Shown in pieces: positions 19,344 through 27,878 of a stretch of 34,111 nucleotides of DNA. The first letter of the stretch is position 1, and each line of letters starts with the position of its first letter. Made by a program: the position numbers and the translations under genes. The stretch is taken from NCBI GenBank assembly GCA_001275005.1, contig JWZX01003124.1, positions 1 to 34,111 on the forward strand, in the 5' to 3' direction. The notes under the pieces were generated by a model. It was given only the letters and a program-made list of their open reading frames with translations, was not told the origin of the DNA and searched no databases. This stretch comes from Chrysochromulina tobinii. Its lineage: Eukaryota > Haptophyta > Prymnesiales > Chrysochromulinaceae.

Positions 19344-21221
19344 ATGGCGAGGGGCACGCTTTGGCGCAAACTCCTTCTACTGTGCTCCGTCGCCGGCACG
19401 GCGGCCCATGACCCACGGATGCGTCACTTCCATCGGGGGAAGCTGCCGCCGTACGAGATTGGCCCACCCTCGATCTTGCTATCGCACGGCGACGAGCAGC
19501 GGCTGCTTGCGGGTGAGGCGCTCATGCAAGCGATCGTGCAGGAGGATGGCGTCGCGCGCCGGCTGATCATGGTTAAGGACGTGCGCGCGCCTCCCAGCGT
19601 GATTACGCGCAAGATCTTGGACATCGACGCGTACCCGGCGATGGTCAAGGGCGTTGACAGCACGGCGACCTACTCAATGTCTGAGGACGCGAGCACGGGC
19701 CTGCGCACGATCAAGACGCGTTATGACATCTCGGCGCTGCACGTGAAGTTTACGTACTACCTCGAGCACATATACTCGCCCGCGGATCGCTGCATGACCT
19801 TCCGCCTCGACTACGACCGGCGCTCGGACTTGGATGACACGGTCGGCTACTGGTACGTTCAGCCGCGCGGCCCGGAGGAGTGCCGCGTGTACTACTCGTG
19901 CGTGACTCAACTCCGAGGGTGGGTACCCGGTCCGGTGTACTCGCTCATCACCAAGGCAGCGCTCAAGCAGACCACCTCGTGGCTCGATGTGGAGGCGGTG
20001 CGCGCCTGGACTGCTGAAAAGTCGAGGATGGAGAAGGCGAGTGGTCTTGAGAAGCTGCGGCAGCAGATGCGACAGCGGTTGCTCGAGCAGCAGGAGAGGC
20101 TGCGCGGACGCACGGGCGAGCTGCGCTGGCCTCCCCGTGCGCCGCTCGAGCTGCCGAGCTGGCTCTCGCCGCAAGCGCCGCGCGCGCCGCCGCACGACGA
20201 AGGCGCCACGCCGTTAGGGCCGTTGGGGCGGCCGTTAGGGCGGCCGTTAGCGCCGCCGCCAGACGAAGGCGCCACGCCTAACGGCCCTGACGGCCGCCCT
20301 AAGGGCCCTAACGGCCCAGGCGCCGCGCCTCACGGCCCTCACGGCCAAGGCGCCTCGCCTCATGGGCCCCGCGGAGCCGCGTTTAACGGCCCAGGCGACG
20401 AGCTGATGCCGCCGAGCGAGGCAGAGATGGAGGCGCCTCGGCCGCCACAGGCCGCTCCCGAGCTGGCGCCCGCGACGGCGCTGGCGGGGCAACCGCCCCA
20501 GCCCAGCGCGCGCTCGAGCTTGGTCCGAGGTTGGAATCTCCGAGATAGTATCCGAGATCACATCCGAGATCTCCGCGCACACAGCAGTCGCCGATGGCGA
20601 CCCGCGACGGCGCCCATCACGGCGCTCGCCCCTCCCGAGGGCGCACCGCCTACGGCGCCGACAGACGCCGCCGATGAGACGCCCAACGGCCCGCCGCCGC
20701 TGCCGCCGCCGCCCGCCGAGCCGCCGCAGCCACAACGGCTCTCGAAGCCAGACTGGCGCCTCCGCGTGCCGCGCGTGTTTCGAGGTCGAACACCAGAGGA
20801 AGGCGAAGACGTACCCTCGCCCAAGCGAAAGGAGGAAGGCGAAGACGTACCCTCGCCCAAGCGAAAGGGCGTTATGGGCAAACGGCACCAACAACCTTCG
20901 CGACGCCGTGACGGGCGCGATGACTGGGTCGGCGGATGGGAAGAAGTGCGCGTAGCGAGCCACACGCGCCGTGACGGGCGCGATGCCTGGGGCGGCGGAG
21001 GGGAAGGAGTGCGCGTAGCGAGCCACACGCGCAGCAGCAGCAGCAGCAGCGGCAGCCACGGCTGTGGGCGCCGTGATGGGCCCAGCTTCCGAAAGGGCCA
21101 GCCAGCCTGCATCCGCGCGCCGGCGACGTTGCCTAAGCCCTGGCCGCCGCTCAGCCCGCTCGGGTGCGGCGCGAAGCGGGCGGCCGCCGCCTCGCCGGCT
21201 GATAGACATCAAGGAGGGTAG
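19344..21221 (+). CDS. SRPBCC (START-like) domain protein with Gly/Pro-rich tail, 625 aa
   Basis: The start MARGTLWRKLLLLCSVAGTAAH looks like a signal peptide. Residues about 68-225 match the helix-grip SRPBCC/polyketide-cyclase (Coq10-like) fold: GVARRLIMVKDVRAPPSVIT, then ILDIDAYPAMVKGV, YDISALHVKFTYYL, MTFRLDYDRRSD and a long C-terminal helix. Such domains bind lipids or other hydrophobic ligands. Residues 235-625 are low complexity: GP repeats (PNGPDGRPKGPNGPG), Pro runs, and two in-frame tandem repeats (36 bp and 63 bp). The 36- and 63-bp units, both multiples of three, argue that the tail is translated. A possible 55-bp intron (20530-20584, GTTGG...CACAG) over TCCGAGAT repeats would change the tail frame, so the C-terminus is uncertain. 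Confidence 0.7.
   Translation: MARGTLWRKLLLLCSVAGTAAHDPRMRHFHRGKLPPYEIGPPSILLSHGDEQRLLAGEALMQAIVQEDGVARRLIMVKDVRAPPSVITRKILDIDAYPAMVKGVDSTATYSMSEDASTGLRTIKTRYDISALHVKFTYYLEHIYSPADRCMTFRLDYDRRSDLDDTVGYWYVQPRGPEECRVYYSCVTQLRGWVPGPVYSLITKAALKQTTSWLDVEAVRAWTAEKSRMEKASGLEKLRQQMRQRLLEQQERLRGRTGELRWPPRAPLELPSWLSPQAPRAPPHDEGATPLGPLGRPLGRPLAPPPDEGATPNGPDGRPKGPNGPGAAPHGPHGQGASPHGPRGAAFNGPGDELMPPSEAEMEAPRPPQAAPELAPATALAGQPPQPSARSSLVRGWNLRDSIRDHIRDLRAHSSRRWRPATAPITALAPPEGAPPTAPTDAADETPNGPPPLPPPPAEPPQPQRLSKPDWRLRVPRVFRGRTPEEGEDVPSPKRKEEGEDVPSPKRKGVMGKRHQQPSRRRDGRDDWVGGWEEVRVASHTRRDGRDAWGGGGEGVRVASHTRSSSSSSGSHGCGRRDGPSFRKGQPACIRAPATLPKPWPPLSPLGCGAKRAAAASPADRHQGG
20796..21029 (+). repeat. 36-bp x2 and 63-bp x2 in-frame tandem repeats
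   Basis: 20796-20867 has two copies of a 36-bp unit (EEGEDVPSPKRK). 20904-21029 has two slightly diverged copies of a 63-bp unit (starting RRDGRD, ending RVASHT), followed by an AGC run and a partial third copy. Confidence 0.85.
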
Positions 21222-21357
21222 CCAAATCGAAACGTCACCCCCGCCCTCTTGATACGTATTTAATCGTCATAAAATTCATTTAAGGGTTGAAGGGCGTACT
21301 ACGGTAGACTACCCGACGTCGATAGACGATACTCTTAGACTGTCTCTAGGTAACGCT

Positions 21358-22831
21358 TCAACGTATACTTCGGTCTTCGCGGATACGATCTTTCTTCTTC
21401 GTGTGTGCGTACGTTGTTATCGTGGGTACATCGATGTACGTTGTGTTAGCTCGTACGTAGTAAGTCTCGATAGCAGGTCTCTGCGCGTGCGGCTCGTCGT
21501 GACGGTTCCCAGTTTGCTTCGAAACCTCCCAGACTTGAAGGCTTTTGCCTTGGCAAGCGAGTCTACACGTCTCGTTGCGCCTCATGCCAATAGCATCCTT
21601 GCGCCCTCTGCCGACAGATTCCGTGCACAGGTGCGCAGCCGCAGTTTGAATGGCCTCGCGCGGTGTGATCTCCTTTGGAACCGCAAGAGCAAGGCTGAGC
21701 ATGGTGAGCAAGGTCGACGGCAAGTGGACCTTGCGGAGACCAGGCGGCCCCCAAGCCCTGGTATGCCATCCCCCAGGCTTCCACCTCCTTGCCAGCCGTG
21801 TGGCTGCCGTGGTCACCAAGAAGTGGGCTTTGCCAGAGTGTGCCACACAGGTAGCCACGACGCAGTAGTCAAACTTATGTGGCAAGATCTCGACGACGAC
21901 TCCCCCGGGAGGCATCCATACGTGACCACCGCCGAGTCCCGAGCCGTGGTACGAGATGAGCACGTCGGTCTCCAGGAGTAGGTCCACCTGCGCGAGCGGT
22001 GGCAAGCGCTCCAAGACCACCTGCTTGAGGATCGCTCCTCGTCCTCTCGCCAAGCACTTCAAATCAACGACTACCTCCTCCACGTTCTTGATGCCTCGGA
22101 CTGTCCCTTCAGGGGTCGACTCGGCTGTGGCGTTGCGATGTACAAACACGATCTGCAACGGCCTCTGGGTGCGAGGCCGGGCATAGCGACGCGCAGCGGC
22201 GACCATATGCAATGACGGGATGTGCTCACACATGGCAGCAATCGAGCTGTTGTCCGCATGCTTGAACTCTTCAATATTGTCACGTCGCATGATCGTCATG
22301 TCAAACCGTGGATATGTCTTTACAAGCCAATTACTCGGCATGCCACTGCAACGTGTGCCAATTCGAACAGGTAGATCGAAGAGGGCAAGGTAGAAGTCCA
22401 TATATCGTCTAGTCCATGTGTTGAACATCTTGACCATGGATAAAGTGCCAGAATGCAACTGAGCTGCTGAGTGTATGCCCTCCACGAACGCAAACTCCGC
22501 CCGGAAGCGTGTCTAGGAACGAGCGTTCGCATGAACAATGATGCACCTCATCAGCTCTCGGAAGGGCTCTTGGTCTTGTACAAAGCACGCGTTTCCCATC
22601 ACAGTCGAACGTCCCACGACATCCATGGCGGATCCACAGTTGTCGTACCCCGTCATCTCCGACGCGGCAACCAAAACTGCGTTGGAATACGCACGGAGTT
22701 GAGCTAGTCTGCTCCGCAACATCGCAGATGAGAGACATCGCGAGTGCTCGCTCAAAAGGGAACGTCAGGAGCTCCAAACTTAGAAAGTTAGAAATGAGGA
22801 GCATGCAATCATGTGTTTCGCCATTTATCAT
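21358..22831 (-). CDS. GT61-type glycosyltransferase with N-terminal Cys-rich module, about 490 aa, one frameshift
   Basis: Two overlapping frames join if one base is skipped around 22507-22513. The first (from ATG 22831) holds a Cys-rich module, PCVFQRSFG...LWIRHGCRGTFDCDG...LC...CSC. The second begins TRFRAEFAFVEGIHSAAQ and carries the catalytic domain. Its signature, LISYHGSGLGGGHVWMPPGG then VVVEILPHKFDY, matches the HGxGL...PPG...EI(F/L)P pattern of the DUF563/GT61 family (EOGT, POMGNT2, plant xylosyltransferases). It probably moves a sugar onto glycans or glycoproteins in the secretory path; donor and acceptor are unknown. The tail after about residue 410 is less conserved in style and ends in basic residues. 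It is followed upstream on the same strand by a gene with two copies of the same Cys module. Confidence 0.7.
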
Positions 22832-23289
22832 GTGTAATTTTAGTCCAATGTCAAGACGACTCCGTGCGTCTCTCGTGTCAGTCTCTGAGGAGAGAACGTC
22901 TCCTCTGACTCACACAAGCCGACGACTGTTATGCATCATCGCATCCCGGCAGAATTTGCGGTATGGCTATGGGCGTATGGCGTGTAAATGGCGTGGTGCA
23001 GACAAGAGACATGGGTGTACGGTCCCGCGGTCGTCAAAGTCTAACCCCGATTATACTAAACTACCTGTTGCCTGTGAGAGCACATACCTCGTACGGCGTT
23101 TACGGCGCTCCCGGCCATAGATTGCCATTCGGACATTTAACCGCGCCGCGTGGCCGCGTGGGATGCGGATGGCGCCTGAGATGCGGCCCTATGGCTGTCC
23201 CGTGGGCGGTCAATGGACGATCAATGAACGACGCTCTCTTGGTCGCACACTCTTGGGCGCGCAAACTCTTGGGGCTTGGGTCGACGATC
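22832..23289. other. Intergenic region between the two Cys-module genes
   Basis: Promoter side of the GT61 gene and 3' flank of its neighbour. Small direct repeats occur (TGGCGTG near 22978-22997, CAATG(G/A)ACGA near 23211-23230). No gene seen. Confidence 0.5.
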
Positions 23290-24468
23290 TCAGTCCATGA
23301 TTTGCACTGACGGTTCGATAGGGAGCCACTCTGGCTTGCAGCGGAGGGCCGCTGCGCGATGTGCGACCACTTCGCACGCGCGAGTGCAAGCCGGGTCAGC
23401 ATAGTACATCGAAGGCCGTGTCCCAGGCTCGAAGGACAAGGCCGGGCGCAAGTCCATGAGCTCAGTCTTGGGCACCGGCGTCCCGTGACGCACGTCGGCC
23501 AAATCCTGTGTGTGCCGAGTGAAGTGAACCATCTGCCACCCCTCAGCCCGAGCTTCGTGGACGGCGCCCGACGAGACGAATCGGCACTTGTTGGCGAGGG
23601 AACAAGGGACGCCTGCCGTAGCCGAGCGATTGAACCGACGGTTGAACTCGAAGTGTTCGGCGAAATGGAGTACTCGGCCTATTTTTAAGTACACGCCGGT
23701 GCCCGTTAAGGGGTAGAGCCACGCCGCGTCAGTGCGACGATCGTACATGTAGAAGACGTGGAGCACCTCGATACAGTCGCCCTCGGCGACGGGGGAGGAC
23801 ACGCGTCGCAACGCAGCGTCAAACGCGGGAGGCTGCACGTAATGCTGGTAGATGGAAGTCTCGTCTCGCAACTCGGTCAGATTATTGAACGTGGTGGCAT
23901 GCGTTAGCTGCTGTGCCGTCTTACCGGCATCTGGTGACGGCAAGCACGAGCACTCCTGCCGATAACGTGCGGTAGATGAGCAGCGAACCAATGCACCCCC
24001 GCAGCAGAAGAAGCCGCCGCAGCCACGCTGTGTCCACATTCGTGGTGGAAGTGCAGAGTCTGCGGCCATGGCGCTGTCGAATGTCTGGCTACGATAGCAC
24101 GGAATTCGCACCGCTCTTGTTGCCCGAGCGCGTTGCCATGCTCCGAGACTCAACCGGTTGTCCTCAGCACCAAACACGTCATGGTCCGAAATGCCATGCT
24201 CCCGCTGGTCAGGCCAAGCACGCGTTACAGGCGCGCATGATTTTGTGGTGTTGCATCCGCAATGCTGCCTTCCCCGCTCGCCCTTGCTGCCGCACGAAAC
24301 AAAACGACCAGCGCAGCAGAACACACCACGGCAGCCCTTGCCGACCCACATGACTGAGCCAGCGCTTGCACTAGCAACCATTCCAAAAGAAGAAGTGAAT
24401 GCGCACGGAGAGAGGCTCATCTGCTTCAAGAGCACAATCGGGTCACAGGGCTCGGTATTCCTGCTCAT
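23290..24468 (-). CDS. Protein with two Cys-rich modules and an unassigned C-terminal domain, 392 aa
   Basis: Single exon. Module 1 (about residues 21-72) reads PCAFTSSFG...MWVGKGCRGVFCCAG...SC...CGC. Module 2 (about 122-175) reads PCYRSQTFD...MWTQRGCGGFFCCGG...RC...CSC. Both match the module of the neighbouring GT61 gene: PC, then F, then WxxxGCxGxFxCxG, C and CxC. The W-(x3)-GCR-x2-F core recalls DUF3011/crystallin-like lectin folds, which is only a resemblance. The C-terminal 200 residues contain AWLYPLTGTGVYLKIGR and QMVHFTRHTQD, then ELMDLRPALSF, a pattern seen in algal proteins of unknown function. No signal peptide is obvious at this start, so an upstream exon may be missing. A secreted or Golgi role is inference. 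Confidence 0.7.
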   Translation of the reverse strand: MSRNTEPCDPIVLLKQMSLSPCAFTSSFGMVASASAGSVMWVGKGCRGVFCCAGRFVSCGSKGERGRQHCGCNTTKSCAPVTRAWPDQREHGISDHDVFGAEDNRLSLGAWQRARATRAVRIPCYRSQTFDSAMAADSALPPRMWTQRGCGGFFCCGGALVRCSSTARYRQECSCLPSPDAGKTAQQLTHATTFNNLTELRDETSIYQHYVQPPAFDAALRRVSSPVAEGDCIEVLHVFYMYDRRTDAAWLYPLTGTGVYLKIGRVLHFAEHFEFNRRFNRSATAGVPCSLANKCRFVSSGAVHEARAEGWQMVHFTRHTQDLADVRHGTPVPKTELMDLRPALSFEPGTRPSMYYADPACTRACEVVAHRAAALRCKPEWLPIEPSVQIMD

Positions 24469-24807
24469 GTATTGTATCTCTGACTACTGCCTTGTCATGA
24501 ACAAATGAGCACACGGCAGCAGCACCCAGCACTGTGGCCGCATGAAAACGAACACGTTTCACCTTCACAGTTCAGTTGTACTGTTGACGAACCCTCGTGT
24601 CACAAACCGCGAGGGTTGGCGGTGGGACACCGACGACAACGACAACAACCGAGGCGCAACCGAGAGGCGCACGAATGAAATGGGCCTGTTTTACCATCAG
24701 GCAAAGAATGTTGATCTGCGCGCCCCCGCGCCCGCGCCGCCGCGCCGCCGCCGCGACGCGCGAGCGCTAGCGCGCTGCACAGCTGCTCGTCTGTTCAGTT
24801 TAACCGT
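24469..24807. other. Intergenic region between two minus-strand genes
   Basis: Upstream of the two-module gene and downstream of the PB1 gene. Contains a (GACAAC)n-like run near 24633-24650 and a CGC-rich patch with the palindrome GCGCTAGCGC near 24763-24772. No gene seen. Confidence 0.5.
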
Positions 24808-26059
24808 TCAGTCGGCGGGCTCCTCGTCATCGTCGAGCTCCTGCACGGAGGCCGAGGCGGCCGGCATGGGCCCGCTTGTGGTGTCGGCCTTGAGCTGCAG
24901 GTAGCGCGCCTCGTCAAACTTGAAGGAGAGGATCTGCGTGCACAACAAAGACAGTCGGCATTAAGTCGGCATAGTGGCGTTAGAATAAGCGTTAGAATAA
25001 GCGTTAGAAAGGCGTGGCTTGTGAGCGCGTCGTGCAAATGAGCGCCCGCGCGGGCGCGCGCGGTTAGATTCGGAAGGGGTTCTGCGGACGAGTGTGCTGC
25101 TGTGCTGTGCGGACGAGGGTCCGGGACGAGGGTGCGGCTTTGATGGTTCTCACCGCGCTCTTGAGCTGCATGTCGTTCATGATGGCGATCATGTCACCCT
25201 CGTGGTCGACGAAGGTGAAGCGGCGCACGAGCGGCTGTTCGGCAGGCGGCAAGCCAGGGTGGAGCGCCTTGCGCGCCTCGTCGCACAGCGCGTCAAATGA
25301 GAGCGATCGATCGAGCAGGCACTTCTCGCCACTCTCGAGCTTCAGCTTGAATGCGATCAGGTTGGAGTCCTCAGCCAGCGCTGCGGCGCCAGCGGCACCA
25401 CGGTAGACACGAGGGTACTTGGCCACTGGCTGGCTCGCGGGCGGACGGAGCTGGCTAGAGGGTGGACGGCCACGTCTCTTGGTGCCGTCGCCCGGCTTGG
25501 CTTGGCTTGGCTTGGCCGCCTTGGCGGTCGCAACAGCCTGCGCTGCCTTGCTCAGCTGGCGCTCATTGTAGATTGGCGGTGGCGCAGCGCTGCCGGTGCC
25601 GCGGCGGCTTCTCGGCTCGTCACCACCCTCGCCCTCGGCCGCCGCCTCGCCATCGTCGCCCGCCGCCGTCACCGCAGCCGCCTCATCGCCCTCTCCTTCG
25701 TCCTCCTCCTCGCCGTCGGAATCGAGCGGCGGGACCGTGTAGCCTTTCTTCGTGATGATGCGAATGACCACTGCGTGGTCATTGTTGATGGGCCAGACTT
25801 GGCCTCGGGAGTTCTTGAAGCCCTCTTCGTTGAGCTTGTTGCGGATGCCGCTCAGGCTCAGCCCCTCGCGGCAGAGCTCGTGCACGCGCTCCACAGTCTC
25901 GGGCGGCTGGCGACAGCCCTTGGCGCCCGCTTGCGAGCTGGCCTGCGCCGCCACTTGCGAGCTGGCGCCAAGGGGCGCGAGGGGGCATCGCGCCGCCGCC
26001 GCCGTCGAGTTCGGGGGAAGTCGCTCGAAGTCGTCGTCGCTGATGGGGGACGGAGGCAT
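24808..26059 (-). CDS. Helix-turn-helix / AT-hook / PB1 protein, 343 aa
   Basis: Exons 26059-25154 and 24933-24808, joined in phase 0 over a 220-bp intron (GTGAGA...ACGCAG). Residues 53-107 (ETVERVHELCREGLSLSGIR, then NKLNEEGFKNSRGQVW) look like a recombinase- or resolvase-type helix-turn-helix with the LN..G....G..W pattern. 193-199 is an AT-hook (KRRGRPP). 234-310 is a PB1 domain ending in FVDHEGDMIAIMNDMQLKSA, with its acidic OPCA-type motif. Splicing replaces a retained-intron tail by ILSFKFDEARYLQLKADTT and an acidic end, completing PB1. The protein probably binds DNA and pairs with other PB1 proteins. This domain order is not one I know. Divergent from the phytyltransferase gene by 232 bp. 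Confidence 0.8.
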
Positions 26060-26291
26060 GGAGAGGGACCGCGAGGGACCCGTGTGCGGATGTGCACAAG
26101 TGCGTCACTTCGAGAGGAATTCTGTGAGAAAAAATGAAAACCACGCATGCATCGTTCAAAGAGAGTCGCAGGCCTGGTCCCCACATCTGAGGGAGGTGCG
26201 TCGGACAAGAAGTGCGTCTTTGTGCCGAATTCCCCACATCCCTTTGAGGAATTGCTCCGTGTGTACCTTCATCTCCGCGTCGGCGGCGGAG
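26060..26291. promoter_or_regulatory. Bidirectional spacer, 232 bp
   Basis: Between the PB1 gene (-) and the phytyltransferase gene (+). Contains an A-rich patch near 26131-26145 and a GCATGC core (26147-26152). No assigned promoter element. Confidence 0.5.
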
Positions 26292-27878
26292 ATGTCGGCG
26301 CGCTTCGTATTGTCTGCACTCCTACTGTCGGGAGTGCGCGTCCACGCGCTGTCAACCGGTTCCGCTACCTCTGCTGCTCGACCGACCCTTGCGCCGCGCT
26401 GCCGTCGGAGCGTCGCGGTCGCCAGCCCGCCACGGAGTGCTCTCGCCCAGCACAGCGAGGACGACAGCGAGGACGACAGCGAGCCGCTCCCTGCTGACAT
26501 CGCAGTTGCGCTGCCGCGGCCATCGTCGCTGCTGCGCGTGCTCTGGCGCTTCTCGCGACCGCATACTATGCTCGGCTCCGCGGTGTGCATTCCTGCGCTC
26601 ACGTTGTACGCGGCGCCGGCGGGAGCGGCGCTGTCGCTGCCACTGCTCCAAGGCGTGCTGTACGCCTTGCCCGCCGCGCTGCTCATGAACGTGTACATCA
26701 CCGGCCTCAACCAGCTGCTCGACATCGAGATTGACCGCATCAACAAACCCGACCTGCCGCTGGCCTCGGGCGAGCTCAGTCCGTTCGCCGGCAGCCTGCT
26801 CGTGGCTGGAGCTCTCGTCCTCTCCCTCGGCCTCGGCTGGTGGCATCCCTGGCTCTCTACGAACGCGCTGCGCATCACGCTGCTGGGCTCGGCGGTGCTT
26901 GGCACGCTCTACTCGGCGCCGCCCTTCCGTCTCAAGCGCTTTCCGCTCCTCGCTAGCGCCTGCATCATCACCGTCCGGTGCATGCATGCGCGTGTGCCAG
27001 CCAGTCCTCGGCCGATGGATCCCCTTGCATGCATGCATGCGCGTGTGCCAGCCAGTCCTCGGCCGATGGATCCCCTTGCACGCGCCCTCCCGGCTCGCAC
27101 TCACACTCGCCCCCACGCCCCATGCCGCCCGCAGCGGTGCGCTGGTCAATTGGGGCTTCTGCGCACACGCGATCTCCGTCGCCGCGGCCGCGGCAGGCTC
27201 GCTGCCGTCGGCGGCGCTCGGCTGGTCGTCGCTGCCGCTTCGCTGCTGGGCGCCCGTTGGCTTCTTCAGCCTCTTCGGCCTCGTGATCGCGTTGTTGAAA
27301 GACGTGCCCGACATCAAGGGCGACCGACAGTTTGGAATCCGCTCCTTCTCGGTGCGAGCGCGCCACTGGTTGCCATGGATTGCCGCTGATTGCCGCTGAG
27401 TGGATCTGATGGCCTCCTTCATCAGAGATGGATTGCCGCTGATTGCCGCTGAGTGGATCTGATGGCCTCCTTCATCAGAGATGGATTGCCGGTGAGTGCT
27501 ACCGAGTGCTGCCGAGTGCCACTGATTGCCACTGATTGCCATTCGATGACCACTGAGGGCCACTGATGGCCACTCGATGACCTCCCTCATCAGGTGCGCA
27601 TCGGGGCCGCGGCGGTTCTGCGGCTGGGACTCAATCTGCTCACGACGACGCTCGCGCTAACCGGAGTGGCTCTCGGCGCGGCCGCGACGCTCGCGCCCAC
27701 CGCGGCGCTCGCCGTGCGTCGCCTCGCCGTCAGCCTCGCCTGCGCCGCCTCCGTCGTCGCCATCCGCCGGCGTGCCGCGAGCGTGTCGCCCGATGACCCC
27801 CCAGCCGTCTACGCCCTGTACATGGAGCTCTGGAAGTACTTTTATGGCGCGTACCTGTGCCTGCCGTTCGCCCGTTGA
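26292..27878 (+). CDS. HPT: Homogentisate phytyltransferase (tocopherol pathway), 395 aa
   Basis: Exons 26292-26977, 27135-27351 and 27594-27878. Introns of 157 and 242 bp keep frame (ACIITV-CG|C-GALVNWGF and RSFS|VRIGAAAV). It is a UbiA-type prenyltransferase. NQLLDIEIDRINKPDLP (first Asp-rich motif) and KDVPDIKGDRQFGIRSFS (second) bind the prenyl diphosphate. The end LWKYFYGAYLCLPFAR matches plant VTE2. The length agrees with plant HPT (~393 aa). It would join phytyl diphosphate to homogentisate in the plastid, the committed step of tocopherol synthesis; the related solanesyltransferase is less likely from the first motif. The start MSARFVLSALLLSGVRVHAL resembles a signal peptide, followed by a Ser/Ala/Arg-rich transit-like stretch, as for a complex plastid. 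Confidence 0.9.
26978..27134 (+). other. Intron with a 51-bp tandem duplication
   Basis: First intron of the phytyltransferase gene. A 51-bp unit with GCATGCGCGTGTGCCAGCC and GGCCGATGGATCC is present twice with essentially no divergence (for example GGCCGATGGA at 27010 and 27061), indicating recent expansion. The GCATGC core also occurs in the RAD5-gene introns. Confidence 0.85.
27352..27593 (+). other. Minisatellite intron, 53-bp higher-order repeat plus 11-bp units
   Basis: Second intron of the phytyltransferase gene. Built from GATTGCCGCT and CACTGATTGCC-type units. A 53-bp block starting ATGGATTGCCGCTGATTGCC is exact at 27375 and 27428, and begins again at 27481. Each block carries its own CTTCATCAG, so acceptor-like sites occur at 27425 and 27478 before the real one at 27593. 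An extra GTGAGT donor lies at 27492. Confidence 0.85.

Noticed and set aside
20247-21212. 321-codon minus-strand ORF
   Set aside because: Antisense to the SRPBCC gene tail; consists of repeat-derived Arg/Ala low complexity.
22527-22560. A 34-bp intron joining the Cys module to the GT61 domain
   Set aside because: Too short for the 56-242 bp introns seen here and would remove the conserved CxC of the module.
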